A DNA stretch of 64,000 nucleotides, taken from contig JABANP010000017.1 of assembly GCA_013115135.1 (NCBI GenBank), positions 1 through 64,000 of the forward strand. The letters run 5' to 3'. The notes below the pieces were generated by a model. That model was given only the letters and a program-made list of their open reading frames with translations, searched no databases and had not been told where the DNA came from. Source of the DNA: Perkinsus olseni (Eukaryota; Perkinsozoa; Perkinsida; Perkinsidae). The first letter of the stretch is position 1. Every line of letters begins with the position of its first letter. Shown here piece after piece: positions 36,192 to 48,919 of this stretch. A program made the position numbers and the translations under genes.

Positions 36192-39100
36192 ATGGCTTCT
36201 GCTGCCGTCTCCGCCAAGATCATCGGACCAGCGCGGAAGGAGGCGGCCCGGCCGGCGAGGGCTCTGCGGAACGCCCTCGCCCCGCCGAATACGGAACTTG
36301 GGAAAAGATTGGCCTCAATCGAGCTATCTCGGGTATGAAGCATCTTCCTCATTACGAGTTCGATTTGGTATCTTCCCTGCTTCAACTTCGATCTGTATCT
36401 TCCCTGCTTCAACCTCTCTTTGTATCTTCTCTGCTTCGACCTCGATCTAGTATCCCTTCAGCCGCAATCGCATCTGCATGTCCTCCGGAGTATCGAGCTG
36501 TCTGGTCGAGGCCTGTCAGTGGACGAGGCTATCTACGCCCTTCGGATTCTGGCTGCGTCATCGCCAGGAGGCCAAAAGGTAGTACTGGTGGATTCTTTGC
36601 TGTGCGCGTCGGGGGAATCTTAGGCTTTTCCTGTCACGTGTCGAAGTTCCACGAGCAACTGCGCGATGATTGCGGTGCGCGCAAATTAGAGAGTGGTTTT
36701 CCTCTTCAGTCTGTCCTGTTCTACAGTTGATGGATGGCGCCTCACGGCGAAAAATGCGCGGAAAATTCGGAAAATCGGAAAATTTTTCCGGACGAATTTT
36801 AACTATACTTACAACGGAGAGGGAGAGCGCAAAAACGAAATTCCAGCGAAAGTTGGCAAATTTGGAAATGAAGCTGAATGGGTGAATTGGCGCTTACAGT
36901 AATGGTACCTAGGGAGATGCTTGGGCCTCCGCCGAACCGAACTCATGCTTGCCATCCGTAACTCCTTTCCACGAATATCTTGGAACGATATCACTCTGCG
37001 CTCGGCCGACTCACGCTTGAGGGGTGACCTCTCTGCAGTAGGAAGTGCTATTATATTATAAATCACCTTATGATATTATTTATGCCCACCAAGATTTTCT
37101 ATATAATCATACCTTTATTTTAATATCATATATATTATATTTCTATTTATTAATCGTGGGTCGACAGAACTGAATTGGGGAGCCGAACGTGAGGGATAAG
37201 GATTGTGGCGTGTTGTTGCTTGTGGGATGCCGCGTATAGCTGGGGTCCATCAGGTCCGTCGGATAAGCAAGGATATTAAAGACCATCCGGCCTACGAGAA
37301 TCTTCATGAGAGTATAGTCAAGCAAGCTACGATAATGAAGCCCTACGAAGTGGCGTTGGTCTACAATCGAGCGGTGGTAGGGGTTCGCTGCATCGCTCCG
37401 CTAGATTCATGCTTTTTGTTCCTCCAGTTTCTGCGTCTCTTTCCGCTTGTGGAAGAAGAGGTTCTCAGCGACGTACTGGACCAGAGTATTGCTCGACTCC
37501 AGCCGGACTCACTCGCTGCGGTGAGTTGGAAGGGAAGAGGCCTGGCGCTCAAAAATACCGATAGTCCTGGTTATGACCGCGCGCCACGAAATTGATCCAG
37601 GGTTTAATGCTAGGGTAGTAGCCTACTCAGTACTGCAGCAAACGGTTCGGGAGAAATTTCCAACACAGGCTAGGTGTAGGCTGGGCGAGGATGTCGCTGG
37701 TCTCGCGGTGCGTCGCCTTCTCTGCTCATGCACAGTGGAGCTTCACCCGCGATACGAAAACACATCGCACCTTCAAAAGGTGAAAAAAACGCAAAAAGCG
37801 CAGTGCGCAGTTTTTTTTCACTTTGCGAAAAACGGCGCTCCACGACTTACGGGTGAGACTCCAGTAGTTTGGGAAATCTCGTTTAGAATATTTTGGAACT
37901 GATGTATGCGTTACATACGGTTGGGTGCTATCAAGCAGCAAGATGGCAAGTTGTGCTTCACTTTAGTGCCACTGCTGTTGTTTGCTGTAGGTTCTTAAGG
38001 CCTTGGCGGAGGTTCGGCAGATACCCGAAGAGAGACTCCGGGCGGTGGAGCAACGCCTTCTCGCTGTAATAATGGGGGGTGAAAAAGTCCGAAATTCGAA
38101 CGTTTTCGCTCATATCATTGTTTATACTGTTGTAGGTGATACGGCGTGAGGAGGAGTACAGGGATCGAAGGTTGAAGGGGAAAGGGGAGCCCATGGCGAT
38201 GCCGCCGCCGAGTCTTGGCATTCAAGTTGCGCTGCATTCTCTGCAAAAACTCGCGGCCATCCATGCCAGTCGGGTTGGGTCTGAGAACTTGGAAGGGGAA
38301 TCCACCGCTTTGAAGGGTGAAAGTGTGACGAGGCAACTGATCGGAGGTAGAGGGAATATCTTTGCGCACAGCGAAGATTTTTTCCCCAGAGTTGGTACGG
38401 CGAGTGCGGACGATGGCGGCTACTGGCGATCTCGATCCCCATGACATCAGCGCCGCTTATGTGTCGCTTGAGAAGGCCCTCGGCAGGAACAACGCGGCCA
38501 CGCGAGAGCTCGAGAGTATCTTAGTGACCCGGTGCGTGGCAAGTTAACCAACCTAAGATATTCGATCTTTCTCAGGGGTCTGTCGGATCTCTCCCAGATT
38601 GAGCTGGGTAGGCTAGCTGATGTCGTCCATCCGGGTACGCCTTTACAGCAGGCGGTCGTCGACGAGTTCGGCGAACGGCCAAAACTTTCGAGTATGTTAC
38701 GACCATGTGAGACGAGAATATTATTCTTGCTCAGCCGAGGTGGTTGTGCGAGGATTGAAGCTTCTCAAGCGGGTCCAGCCGAGCGTGGAGCTACCGAGGC
38801 GCCCTGTGGCCAACATCATCAACACCGTTCGATTCTTCTTCGCTTCGCCAGAAAATCAGAAGGCCTGCCGAATCACCGTCACCAATTTGATGCAGTTCAT
38901 CGCGAATATCGACCCGATGCTCGGCAGTGCTCGGGTGGTGGGAACTCTCCTCAGTGAGAAGCAAGGGTTTTTTGTCGGGGGATCCGTTGAGGAAATGCAA
39001 GATATGCAGGATTTTTCCTGCGATCTCCTCAGAGCGAGAGCTTCTGTTTTATCAGACGCGGCCATCACCAACGTCGACCGTATCCAGCCGTCGCATCTCT

Positions 39101-41362
39101 TGAGGCTCCTCAGCCATCTGCATGAGATCAAATTAACGGAGGCCCATCCCTTTTATCAAGGTGAGGTCAGCTCCCACTCGGACTGGCTCTTCGCTCTCTC
39201 CTGATTGATCATTGAAATTCCGTTCATCTGATGAAGGGAAGGAGTGGTATGATAAACCATTTTAAGCGAGAGATTGACAGGTGGTCATCGCCTATGATGT
39301 CCTGTCTGTTCAGATCGCATCGATCGCCTGATCGATAACCTCATTGGCAGGGGTCCAGAGGCCCTGCAGTACCCTCTACTCCAGCTGTTTGCCTTAAAGC
39401 TGTTAGCTCGCCTAGGGCGATACGAGCCCATCTACGTCAAGGGCCTGGCGGACATTGTCGTGTCGGATGCTCTCAAGCGAGGGGCCAGCAGCGAGGCGAT
39501 TCCCGACGCCGCCGTCAACGAGGAAGAGGAGGAGGATCATGAGGAGTCCTCAACGATACTGGTGCGAGTTCCTAAACACTATGAGAACTACGACAACTTC
39601 GTTCTGGCGTTCGCGTACCACTTGAAATTCGACCATAATGATGCCATTAAGAGTGAGTCGCTGGACGCCCTCGTGGAGGAGATCACCACCAGCCCGGAGC
39701 GACTACGTCGACTGACGATGGCTGCTCTGGTGTGTGCTGATAAGCTCGGTGTTGGTGACAGGGAGATCATGCAGGAGGCCCTGGGTACTACCCTTCAGGT
39801 GAGTGCCCGGTGGGCCGAATCCATGGGAAGAGTAATTCCGGAGCGGCCGTGCTGGCCGGTTTCTATGCTCGATAGTAGTGTTGCTAAGGTGGAGTCAGAA
39901 ACTCAGAGCTTGAACGCCCTCATCGAGCTGGTTGAAGCGGCCTCTTCAGTGATCTCAGACTCGACGCGTACTCTTCTTGTCGATTCTATTACGCTAATCG
40001 CTTCATTGTCACACTTACTTGCGAAGCCTTCCCTTTGCATTGTTGCACCTGGTTTAGATAGTGCCTGTTTCAGGATACTCCGACCAAGGCTTTGATCAAC
40101 ATCGCCGTCAAGCCCACCGCCGCTGCTAAGCTTGCGGGCACTGAGGAGGAACAGGAGGCTGGAGCGTTCTCAAGAGGTGATCGAGCCGACGGCCATTTCT
40201 AACGTCTCGAACTCTTCCTTGCAGAGCTGTTGCTGGACCATGCCATTGGCATTCTCAACGAGAGGGCCGCCACTCTAGACGACCCAATGATGGCTGTTGA
40301 TGTACTGGACCTCTGGTCGCAATATCCTGATCGGATTCCTGATGACGATGTTTGTGAGAGAGGTCGCGGAGCGGCAATGGTCGGCCACTTTTCCCGTTGT
40401 CAGTGCACAGCGTGGTGTCCCTCGCTATGAGCCCTCCAGCGATGTCAGTCCGGTATATGAAGATGATTCAGTGTGTTGCTGATATTGGCATCACCAGAAT
40501 CGACAGTAGTGTTCATGGGCGGAAACAGGTAGGGTGTATTTCACTTCTGCTGGAATACTCTACAGGGAGCTCGAGTTCGATATGGAAATCACTAAAACCG
40601 GTATATTTCAGCACACACTGCGCGTTTGAGTATGGTATTCATCAAGTATTTACGAACGAGTCTGTTGCTATCAGCCAATCAATCGATCGGTCATTTCCCT
40701 CATTCGAGGACGCGGGGTTTCAGTGATTTGCGCATCGGATTGGAACACCCTGCCTGGCTACGGATTTGAATGGGGCTGTCTCGCGGTTCCTTGTCAGGTC
40801 GCGGCCACGCTCTACGCATGGCTGTTGAAGTCGAACAAGCAGTTCAAGAAGGTCCACTTTGGCGTCTTGGCCCACACACTAGCAAGCACCGCAAAAATAC
40901 ACCGCGACTTGGGTGAGCCCCGGAAGTTGGCCCTGGGTGTCAGCGAAAAGCGCGTGATCTCAGAGGGCGGCCTTCAGCTGGACGCTTGGGCGCACACTGC
41001 TGCACTGCTGGACACCGAAGTTGTCAATGGAGCTTTGGAAGAGGCAGACAACGCCCCTCATCTGTGAGCCAATTGAGTTAGTCTGTGAGAGCTGTGAGTT
41101 CGTTCCAGCTTCGTAGCCATCTACTCTCGCTGTTTTTGCAGACGTTTGATGATGCTACGCAACTTGGTCTTTGTAATTGATCGTGCGACCTTTTCTCGAA
41201 GCTCATCGCGGCTTTACAGCCTCTGTCTTCCAGTATGAGCGTGCACTGCTTTCAGTGGTATCGTCGTACCAGATGATAGTCCTTTCAGATACCGGGTCAA
41301 AGATTGGTGGCAATGTGTACAATCTGACGTTGGCGAGACCACGAGGGTCCTCATTCGACTAG
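36192..41362 (+). CDS. Large alpha-helical repeat protein, possibly organellar RNA-binding
   Basis: A multi-exon plus-strand gene. The start (36192) gives an Ala/Arg-rich N-terminus (MASAAVSAKIIGPARKEAAR) that could be a mitochondrial targeting sequence. Exons near 36456-36580, 37252-37372, 37408-37520, 37992-38070, 38130-38440, 38460-38530, 38600-39160, 39315-39798, 40078-40175, 40225 onward, 40730-41067, 41142-41169 and 41225-41362 read as leucine-rich helix pairs, for example VLKALAEVRQIPEERLRAVE and FLRLFPLVEEEVLSDVLD. The last three exons join in phase to the stop at 41362. The pattern recalls heptatricopeptide or FASTK/RAP-type helical repeats, which bind organellar RNA in alveolates, but no RAP domain was recognised. 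An acidic loop (EEEEEDHEE) occurs near 39520. Exon edges between 40090 and 40730 are uncertain. Function is unproven. Confidence 0.55.
36368..36440. repeat. Intronic tandem repeat, unit 26-28 bases
   Basis: GTATCTTCCCTGCTTCAAC recurs at 36368, 36394 and, with changes, 36422. It lies in the first intron of the helical-repeat gene and ends shortly before the acceptor. Confidence 0.75.
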
Positions 41363-43300
41363 CCCATCCGAAGATGGCTGATCTCCTGGACAATCTTGTG
41401 AGACGTTCATAGTGTCGCCCCAGTCGGGTTCGTGATGGCCCCCTCCCTCAGGCGGCGGAGGACGTTCCTCGAGCATGAAAAAGAATACCGAGTGTTACTG
41501 TGTTTCTGAATTTTCCATGCGAATTTGTGTCAGTCAATGGCCTTCACTGTGAACCGAAAAACCTCCCCTCTCAGGGGCTTTAACGTGATGAGATGGGAAC
41601 TGAATAATCGGAGACATCCTAGGTAACCCGTAGGTCAGTGACCGGTCCCAAAGCCGATACCGTCAGTGATTGTGCCATCCTTCCACTGATAGACAGAAGT
41701 TAGCTTTCCGAGCCTTCTTCAATTGAGAGGACCTTGGGACAGCTCAGAGCAACTCTTTGATTATTGGGTATGGGTGAAACCGGGACGGAAGGGGACAAGA
41801 TTTGTGTGCTAGCGACACTGGCTGGATCACTAGCCATGATGGGTGCAGCTTCTCGTATTACTGATCTTCTTCGAGTTGCAACATTCGAGTACGGTGGCAT
41901 TTAGTTGTTTACGAAAGGATGTGGTTCTGCGTGGCCCGAAGCCACCTTGCTCCTCTCAGTTTGTCGTGACGTCCACTTGATGAACGATTTGAGTGGCTCT
42001 GCAGACTCTGGGAGAGCCGATCAATTTCACTCCACCCAGTGGGTTGAACCCACTAACCAAGTCTGGCGGCGTCGTAGCGGCGGGACCGTCGCTATCCGTG
42101 AACAGATGCTGGCATACATTCATGATGGTCTAGAGCATTCATGCTGTCACGGAACCTCCGTACTCCCATCTGAGGAATATCGTCGCTTAATTCAACGCCG
42201 GATACGGTGATTTCAAATCACTGTCCGAACGATCTCAGCCTACGAGCCATACCGACTCCCGAAGGTTAGGGGGCACAATTATAGATAGGTCGATCTTTAT
42301 TTGAGAATAGACTTACACCTCTCGAGCTCGGAGGGTTCATATTCGTGGACATAGACGCAGAGAGCCCAGAGAGTAGCGCACAGCTAGTAATAGGATGCAA
42401 CTCGTTCAGCGGGCTTGGCAGCAATTGCGCGTGCCTTCTGCTGGGTCTTCCGGGATCTATCCCGCCAGTCGGCAATTGTTGAGTGGGATGGTGGAAGTGC
42501 CAGGCAGCCCGGCCCAGGCCCGAGGGGTGCGATTTTGTAAGCAGAAATTCCGCGCCGCACAAGAATAACGCTCGAGAGAAGTTCCCCAGCTGTAGGAAAC
42601 TTACGTAAAGGTCGAGAATTCGTGGTACGAGTTTCAACTGTACGAGCCGATACCGGACGACTTGGCACTGTGCGGAGTCTGTACAGTTCGGGTTATGGCA
42701 GCACACTCGCAGGGTACCAAATCTGGAAACTGTTCAGACGAGAATCGCACGAATGTAATGTCTTCGAGTTGTCGCTATGCCGAACGATCCCCACCGGAGT
42801 AGTCGCGCCGCCCATTGTAGTTATAAATGTTGGGTAACCCTCGGGTTGGGTACGCTATTTGCTAACTGCAGAACTCGATGCCACGTTGGTCTCAAAAGGG
42901 TAGAAAAAAAACCTTAACTCTCACCATATCTAGTAGCATCAGCTACTATCTTTTACGGAATCAACTTCGAACTTTCAACGAATGAAATAAAGACAGCGCG
43001 TCAGCACCACAGCGCACGCGCGCAGAGTAAAGAATGAACAGACTACTCCGGAGTATCCTCAATCTCACAATCTCTCAATCTCGCCGTAGTATACCACAAG
43101 CCTAGGAGCACTAGATAGTTGAGCAATAGATGAACTGCAAGGATGGAGTACATTACAACAGTAGTATCATGATAAAATTGCACCGGACGAAAGATGATTA
43201 GCGAATCACATGCTGGAGGCGACTAACGATGATGCAATCGGTAGATCGTCCGCAGCAGTACATGTAGCTAATCGGAGTACGTGAGCCTACGGGACAAGGC
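41363..43300. other. Boundary spacer, no gene recognised
   Basis: Separates the helical-repeat gene from the duplicated accessory region. A minus-strand frame at 42668-42384 ends in a basic stretch (SRKTQQKARAIAAKPAER) and could be an exon, but no family or splice chain supports it. No RNA gene or mobile element was identified. Confidence 0.4.
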
Positions 43301-43309
43301 GAAACCGGC

Positions 43310-44560
43310 GCGGCGCCTCAAGCGTGTTACCGAGCATGCACATCGGTGTCGGGATGACCGGAAATAGAACACGGTTACGTTTCCGTGGCTGCGATGTCGC
43401 TCGTGTCACAATCCGACCGTCACATAGTTGAGAGAAAGAACGTGGCGCAGCTGACGCAGACGGTATTCAACAGACAAAAAACAAGACAAGGTCGAAACAG
43501 ATGGCCGAAGTATCGGGAAGAGACAGTCTTTCACGTTACCACCCAGTCACTAACCCCTTCGGGGTATTTCGGCATCGCATGGGCGTTGCAGACATGCGGA
43601 TGAAGGATCGTATCCCTCAAATGGTGGCCTTGCGTGACAAATGTTATGATAACACTGCCATCAACAGTACCAACGAGTTGGGTCAAGAGCGCCACTCCTA
43701 TCAGCAAGGAGCAAGTAGACAGCAACTGTCCGAAATGTCCAGTTACTGGACTCTACTGAAGGGTCGAGTCTGCACAGCATTGACGAGCTGCTAGGATCGC
43801 TCAGCTGGGAAAAGGGGCGGAACATCCACCGTGGACGTTCGAGTCTCTCCATTTGGAACGTTGGCAGCGTCGACTTCTCTCGGTCTGCACTCTATTGATG
43901 CTCGGAAGTCGACACGCGTTCCCCGAGTCCGAACGTGCTCTTCGTCTATATTCAATGCTCCGCCCTTACCCAGCTCTCTCCCGCGACGGGAGTCCCGTCC
44001 TCTGCTTTTCGCTCGGATCATCCCGGACCGAGACTTCCGGTTCCCCTTTAGGACTGCCAGTGCCACCTCACCGACTCATGCCCGAAACGTGGCCACCTCA
44101 CGTACGTAGCTCTCGTACTTGCCAAACTTTCCAGATGTTCCTTGCGGATCTGTGCTGCTAACCAGACGGTCGGTCCCGACCATTCTTCGTGGTCCTGCTC
44201 AGCAGCCAGTCTTTCGGGTTTCGGGCTCACATGTTTTATCTATTCAACCGCCGATGTCGCGTACTGTTTAGCCACTGACATTCCTCAGGCCGGCTAATGT
44301 AAATTCTAGGGCGATGGCTGCGTGCCTGTTATGCCTGAAAATAAGCGTTGCGTCCCGCAACTTGCGTGTCACCTTGTCGACCCTGATGTATTTCTCGTCA
44401 TTGCCCGATGGAAAGTCTCATGTGCCGACTTCAAATAGCCGATAGAGACCTCAGCAGTCCAATTAAATGGATAAGAGTCTCCCCAATATAATGCGGCCCG
44501 TTTGTCTTGTTCTAATCCCCAGGGAATCGGAATAGCTTCTCTATGATCGTAGTTCTTATT
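43310..44560. repeat. Upstream segment of secreted-protein gene, duplication copy 1
   Basis: This segment recurs in shorter or diverged form at 47450-47960 and again at 59165-60325. Shared landmarks include GCGTGTTACCGAGCATGCAC-like words, CGGGATGACCGGAAATA, TTTCCGTGGCTGCGATG, a CACCACCCA(G)TCACTAACCCC run and, just before the ATG in copies 1 and 3, AATAGCTTCTCTATGATCG. It probably contains the promoter of the downstream gene. Small frames within it differ between copies and look non-coding. Confidence 0.7.
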
Positions 44561-44561
44561 C

Positions 44562-46441
44562 ATGTATTTCAACTCTGTCTTATTGGCAGCTCTGCTCGGC
44601 GCAGTTGCCGGCCAGGGAACTGTTATCAGGATCCGCCAGACAAGGCTACCGTTCCGCAATGGGAGCCGAGAAGATAGCGTTCATTCTCAGCTTGGTGAGT
44701 AGATAGATTTTGTAGCATTTTTTGCAGTCTTTTGATCCTAGGCACTCTCAGACATATCCAGACACTGCAACTTGACGATGCTGATAATCCTGTTGATGAC
44801 ACGGACTTCATCTGGTTTACTTCGATAATTGCCAAGGAAGACGGTACTGGGCTCCTCGCGACCAGCAATGGGTGAGACGCAGATTGGCCTGACTCGATCA
44901 GGTTTTGGTCTACCAAGGGCTCTCGGCTGTCCCCGTCCTCAGATTGTTCGTCGTCTTGGACCTTTCACCGTCTAACGATTATGAGTTTGATGTGGCTGCG
45001 GTGACGATGTATCCTATTCGTAATCCTGGAGGCGGGATTGAAGAATATGACGCGGTGGGTTTGACCATCAATGGCCCTTATCGCGGAGGGGGAGGAGGAG
45101 ATCTTATAGTCAGTGCCACAGATGAGCGGCAAGTGCTGAGGTAGGAGATACAACTCACAACCTATTCGGCTGTCTGGGGCTTGAGTGTATCCTACTCCAC
45201 GCCGATTGTTACGCTCAGATTTCCCGATGGGATTCAGTCGCAACAGAGCGCTGATCTGAACTTGGAAGTTATTTTCCCTGAATGCAGTGGAGCACCGGGA
45301 GCCATATTGAGTATTCAGCCTCAACCTGCAAATCACGTTGGAGCCTATCTTAGGATACCCTCAGGTTCACGAGACCCTCTCGCATACCTGCTCGTGTTCT
45401 GTAATGAACCGACTGATTCGGCTCCAACCTCAGGCTCTGGAAACACAGTCTACGCCGGCTCCGCATATGACGGGTTCGTCGCTAGGCCATTCTCTCTTGA
45501 GGTAATATGAGTCATATTCATTATGAATATTATCATATTATATGACGGCCTGAACGCGAGGGGAGTGCGAGTCCAGTTTGAAAGTGGCGTACTTATAGTA
45601 TAGCGCTATGACTCTACGCCCCGAGGCTCGTAGACTATGAGTAATAGTAGCACAATGCAAACGTTGGATTGTGCTACTATGTGCGCATCCGGCCAGGCCA
45701 GTGCGTCGTACCGCATTCGTTCCTCCCTCAGTTTGGCGAGTCGGATGGCGGTGAGCCCTTCATACCTACCGATACTGCGGAGCTAAGCAATGGCGACATC
45801 ATGATTCTCTTCACGAAGTAAGTTGTTCGGTGGCTCCGTCTTTCAGCGACGATCCGCTTCCTTCGTTAAGGGAGGATGAAGATACGATGAGGATTGGTTA
45901 TGTTACGAGGGACGAACTGCGGCAGGCTATTTTTGGCAAAGGAACTTTGAGACCGGAAATCATAGCCGACCTCGCGCGGAGGGATGGGTGAGTAAACCAT
46001 GACCTCTGATGCTAACTGAGTGATACACTCTATGTCCATCCAAGAAATTTGAGGCGTCCACTGAGCGTAGCTTAGTTGGAACTGCCCAGGGGCATTTCCG
46101 TACTATCGCACATCGCCGTGATCGCTCCATCTATGCCATCACTCGTCTCTGATTGCCCAGCGACATGGCCAAGCGTGATGCTAGGTACAACATCGGTGAA
46201 CAAAGTGGGCTGGCTATCCGGGAGGACCGCACAAGCGGACGCATCTTCCTTTACATGGTGAACGACAATTACTGGGGGGTGGGTTTCGCTATGTTTATCA
46301 CAGCTTTGTCATCATCATACCTCTCAGGATGAGGAATATAACTTACTATCTACTTTCGAGTGGATACCCGCAGGTCGTGAGAGTCCTGGGTGGTGCCAAA
46401 TCGACGGTGTTAGATATCAGTTAGAACGGTCACGCAGATAA
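44562..46441 (+). CDS. Secreted protein of unrecognised family, copy 1
   Basis: Function not recognised. The product starts with a signal peptide (MYFNSVLLAALLGAVAGQGT). Eight exons can be chained with phases that agree: 44562-44690, about 44742-44871, from 44940 (FVVLDLSPSNDYEFDVAAV) to 45141, about 45180-45500 (YSTPIVTLRFPDGIQSQQS), an exon ending NGDIMILFTK near 45820, an exon with MRIGYVTRDELRQAIFGKG, one with RYNIGEQSGLAIREDRTSG, and a last exon with LLSTFEWIPAG ending at TAA 46441. The mature protein would be about 410 residues with few cysteines and no TM segment. The N-terminal half is rich in beta-type segments. Copy 3 is nearly identical in exons 3 and 4, copy 2 is diverged, so this is a young lineage-specific family, plausibly surface-released or host-facing. 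Confidence 0.65.
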
Positions 46442-47449
46442 TGGGCAGCCGCAGCGCGAAAGCGTAGTCAGTGGCAGACAGTGCTACTGTTCTTGCCGAG
46501 AGCCGTTCGGGAATTCTGTACTCCAAGACCCTAGTTTTCGGTATGCCATACCGGGTACGGTAACATAAACGTGCAGCACGAGATTTGATGGGCCGACCGC
46601 CCTCCGAATCTGGCATGTGCTAATCTTAGCGGCCTCCAGCCATTTCAGATTTCTTTGTCGCAACCGACTAAAATGGTCTCCTGTAGATTCGAGGGCCCAT
46701 GCTACCTCCTCGCCGACATAAGGTCCTTTTCATTGTCTCAGCGAGTGGGAGAGATTCGGGTTTCATACGACTATATCGGCGTGGTGCTTTCCAATGGCTA
46801 GTGTCAATTTGGATTTGCGGTTGCAAGGGATCTTGTGTTTGAGTGGGGGGTCGGCTCGCGAAGAAGATGAGCTGTAGTGGACGGCAGCATACTCACGGTG
46901 AGTAACTCACCAGTAAAGTTTGCAGCAGCTGACTGACAGCTGTTGTCATAGCCAATCTTCGACTTCTGGAGTCAAAGTTCCTTCTTGATCGACAGCCCGC
47001 CGGAGGTCTTTCAAGCGGACATACCCGATTCTCATCATGTCGTGGGCCTGATCAGTCGCCTGATCAGAGAGCGGCCCATCCATTGCGCCGACATCCGTGA
47101 TCAAGGGGCTCACGATGAGTACAGTATCATGATATCTCCGTTCAACGGAGATATCATGATACTGTACTCACAGCAACTTGCTCAGCTCCGGCATATCAGT
47201 GGCCCTGTAGTGTCGACCTCCAGCCGAATTGGCCGACTGAGAACCGGATGTATAACAATCGTAGAGGGTAGCCGACGGCATGCTCAGCCTAGATGGACGA
47301 GCTACGGAATACCAACACAGTCGTCCGGGCCCTGGACTTAGTCCACGACTGAGTCGTCCTTGTTGAAGAGCTTCGTATACACGTGGAGACTGAGCACATC
47401 GGCAAGTCTTGCCGATGTTTAGGTATTTGGAGGCCGTGAGACCACGGGG
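46442..47449. other. Downstream part of duplication unit 1 with inverted exon fragment
   Basis: Matches 62229-63300 downstream of copy 3. At 47240-47116 the minus strand carries a fragment of the NGDIMIL exon of the same family (GGRHYRATDMPELS), inverted relative to the gene and interrupted by an inserted inverted copy that forms the 55-base palindrome. No intact gene. Confidence 0.6.
47116..47170. repeat. Perfect palindrome, 27-base arms, one-base centre
   Basis: The left arm begins TGAGTACAGTATCATG and the right arm ends CATGATACTGTACTCA, with one unpaired C in the middle. One arm corresponds to the exon end encoding NGDIMIL. The duplicate locus at 63195-63240 has a single uninterrupted copy, so the second arm is an insertion in unit 1. 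Confidence 0.9.
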
Positions 47450-48919
47450 CAAGGCGAATCCTACGCGGCGTGGGTCACGCCTCAAAACGTGTTGCCTAGC
47501 CTGCACCTCTGTGTCGGGATGACCGGAAATAGCCGCGCGGTTTCGTTTCCGTGGCTGCGATGCCACTCGTGTCACAATGCGACTGTCCCATAGTTGGGAG
47601 AGAGAATGTGAGGCAGCTGATGTGGACGGGATTCAATAGCCACAAAACATGACAAGGACGGGACAGATGGCCGAGGCCTGGTAACGTGACAGCCTCTCGC
47701 GTCACCACCCAGTCACTAACCCCTCGGGGTATTTCGGCATCGAATAAGCGGCGCACATATGCGGATGAAGAATTGCATCTCTGAAAATGTAGCATTCTGT
47801 AACAGCTGTTATCGCTGCAATCAACGCGTTGCACGCATCGCTGCGGTGCGAGTCTCGCACCCAGAAACGAGCGGTAAGTAGACGGAAACTTTCAAAAATC
47901 TTTAGTACAGTCAGTATCCGCGTAAATCTTGTTTACTCTGTACAGCATCGACAAGCTGCTGGGATCGCTCCGCTGAAAGGTCGTTCGAGAATATTCATTT
48001 CATGGGAGCGTGGGGGAACAAGGATTCTGCCAGCATTCCGCGTTAATTACGCGTGCTAGTTCAGGACTAGTAGTCCTGCGATGACTTGCACGTCACTCCC
48101 CAGGGATCTGTTCCTGCCTCTAATGTACAAAGGGAAACCATCTCGGGTATCATTTTACAAAGGAAGTCGTTATCGGCAGTTCATGGAAAGTCTTGGGAAC
48201 TCCCCTCGAGTCAGAGAAAAATTCCCCAGAGGAGCCTGGCCATTGTGACGGCGTCACAGCGACGTCAGTAGTCACTCGTCCTCGCTGTCCCTGTGGTGTC
48301 TCCACTGCGATTTACATGATAACAGGACCCCGCCAGTCCTTTCTGCATCCATGGCACTTACATGACTCACGCTGCCATGCGGTCACGGTGACACCGCTGC
48401 ATGGCGCGGTTGTGACGCTAGAATTATTCCTGGAAGATGTCCCAAAAAAGGGGCGTCACCATCATCGATTCCTATCGGAATTACGCGGCCCTCTGCTTCT
48501 TGCTTGATGACGTCGCTATCCTAAAGTAAAACGGGGTCAAAGATCGGCCCGAAGGATACCAGGCCAACTCCAGGAACTCTACAGTTTGACAGTTTTCTGG
48601 TGTTGTGGTCAGCTTCTTGATGGTCTACCGATGTTTAGCACAAATTCCTGAAGATGTTCTTTTCTGTGCTCATGACCTCATGGCAGACGAAGGCTCCCGT
48701 GAAATGCATGTGTAATCTCAGCGATGAAGCTGCAGGCAGCCTGCAGGCTGGATGCTCTGCCGAACCTGACGAGCCCTCCTTCGAGAACAGGATTCTCTGG
48801 TTATGCTAGTATTTCAGCATGAATCATGTTTACATGTGTTGACCACATCAATCTACAGTCGAGCTTGAGTTCTCCCACTCAAGGTTTATGAAGAGTTTTC
48901 TTAGATCTGTAGTGTCTTA
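47450..48919. repeat. Upstream segment of secreted-protein gene, duplication copy 2
   Basis: The first 500 bases match the upstream segments of copies 1 and 3 (CGGGATGACCGGAAATAG, TTTCCGTGGCTGCGATGCC, TCACTAACCCCTCGGGG). After about 47960 similarity is lost up to the signal-peptide exon at 48920. No gene recognised inside. Confidence 0.65.

Noticed and set aside
42266..42706. 146-codon minus-strand frame
   Set aside because: No family resemblance and no splice chain; two overlapping frames are equally open, so coding is not supported.
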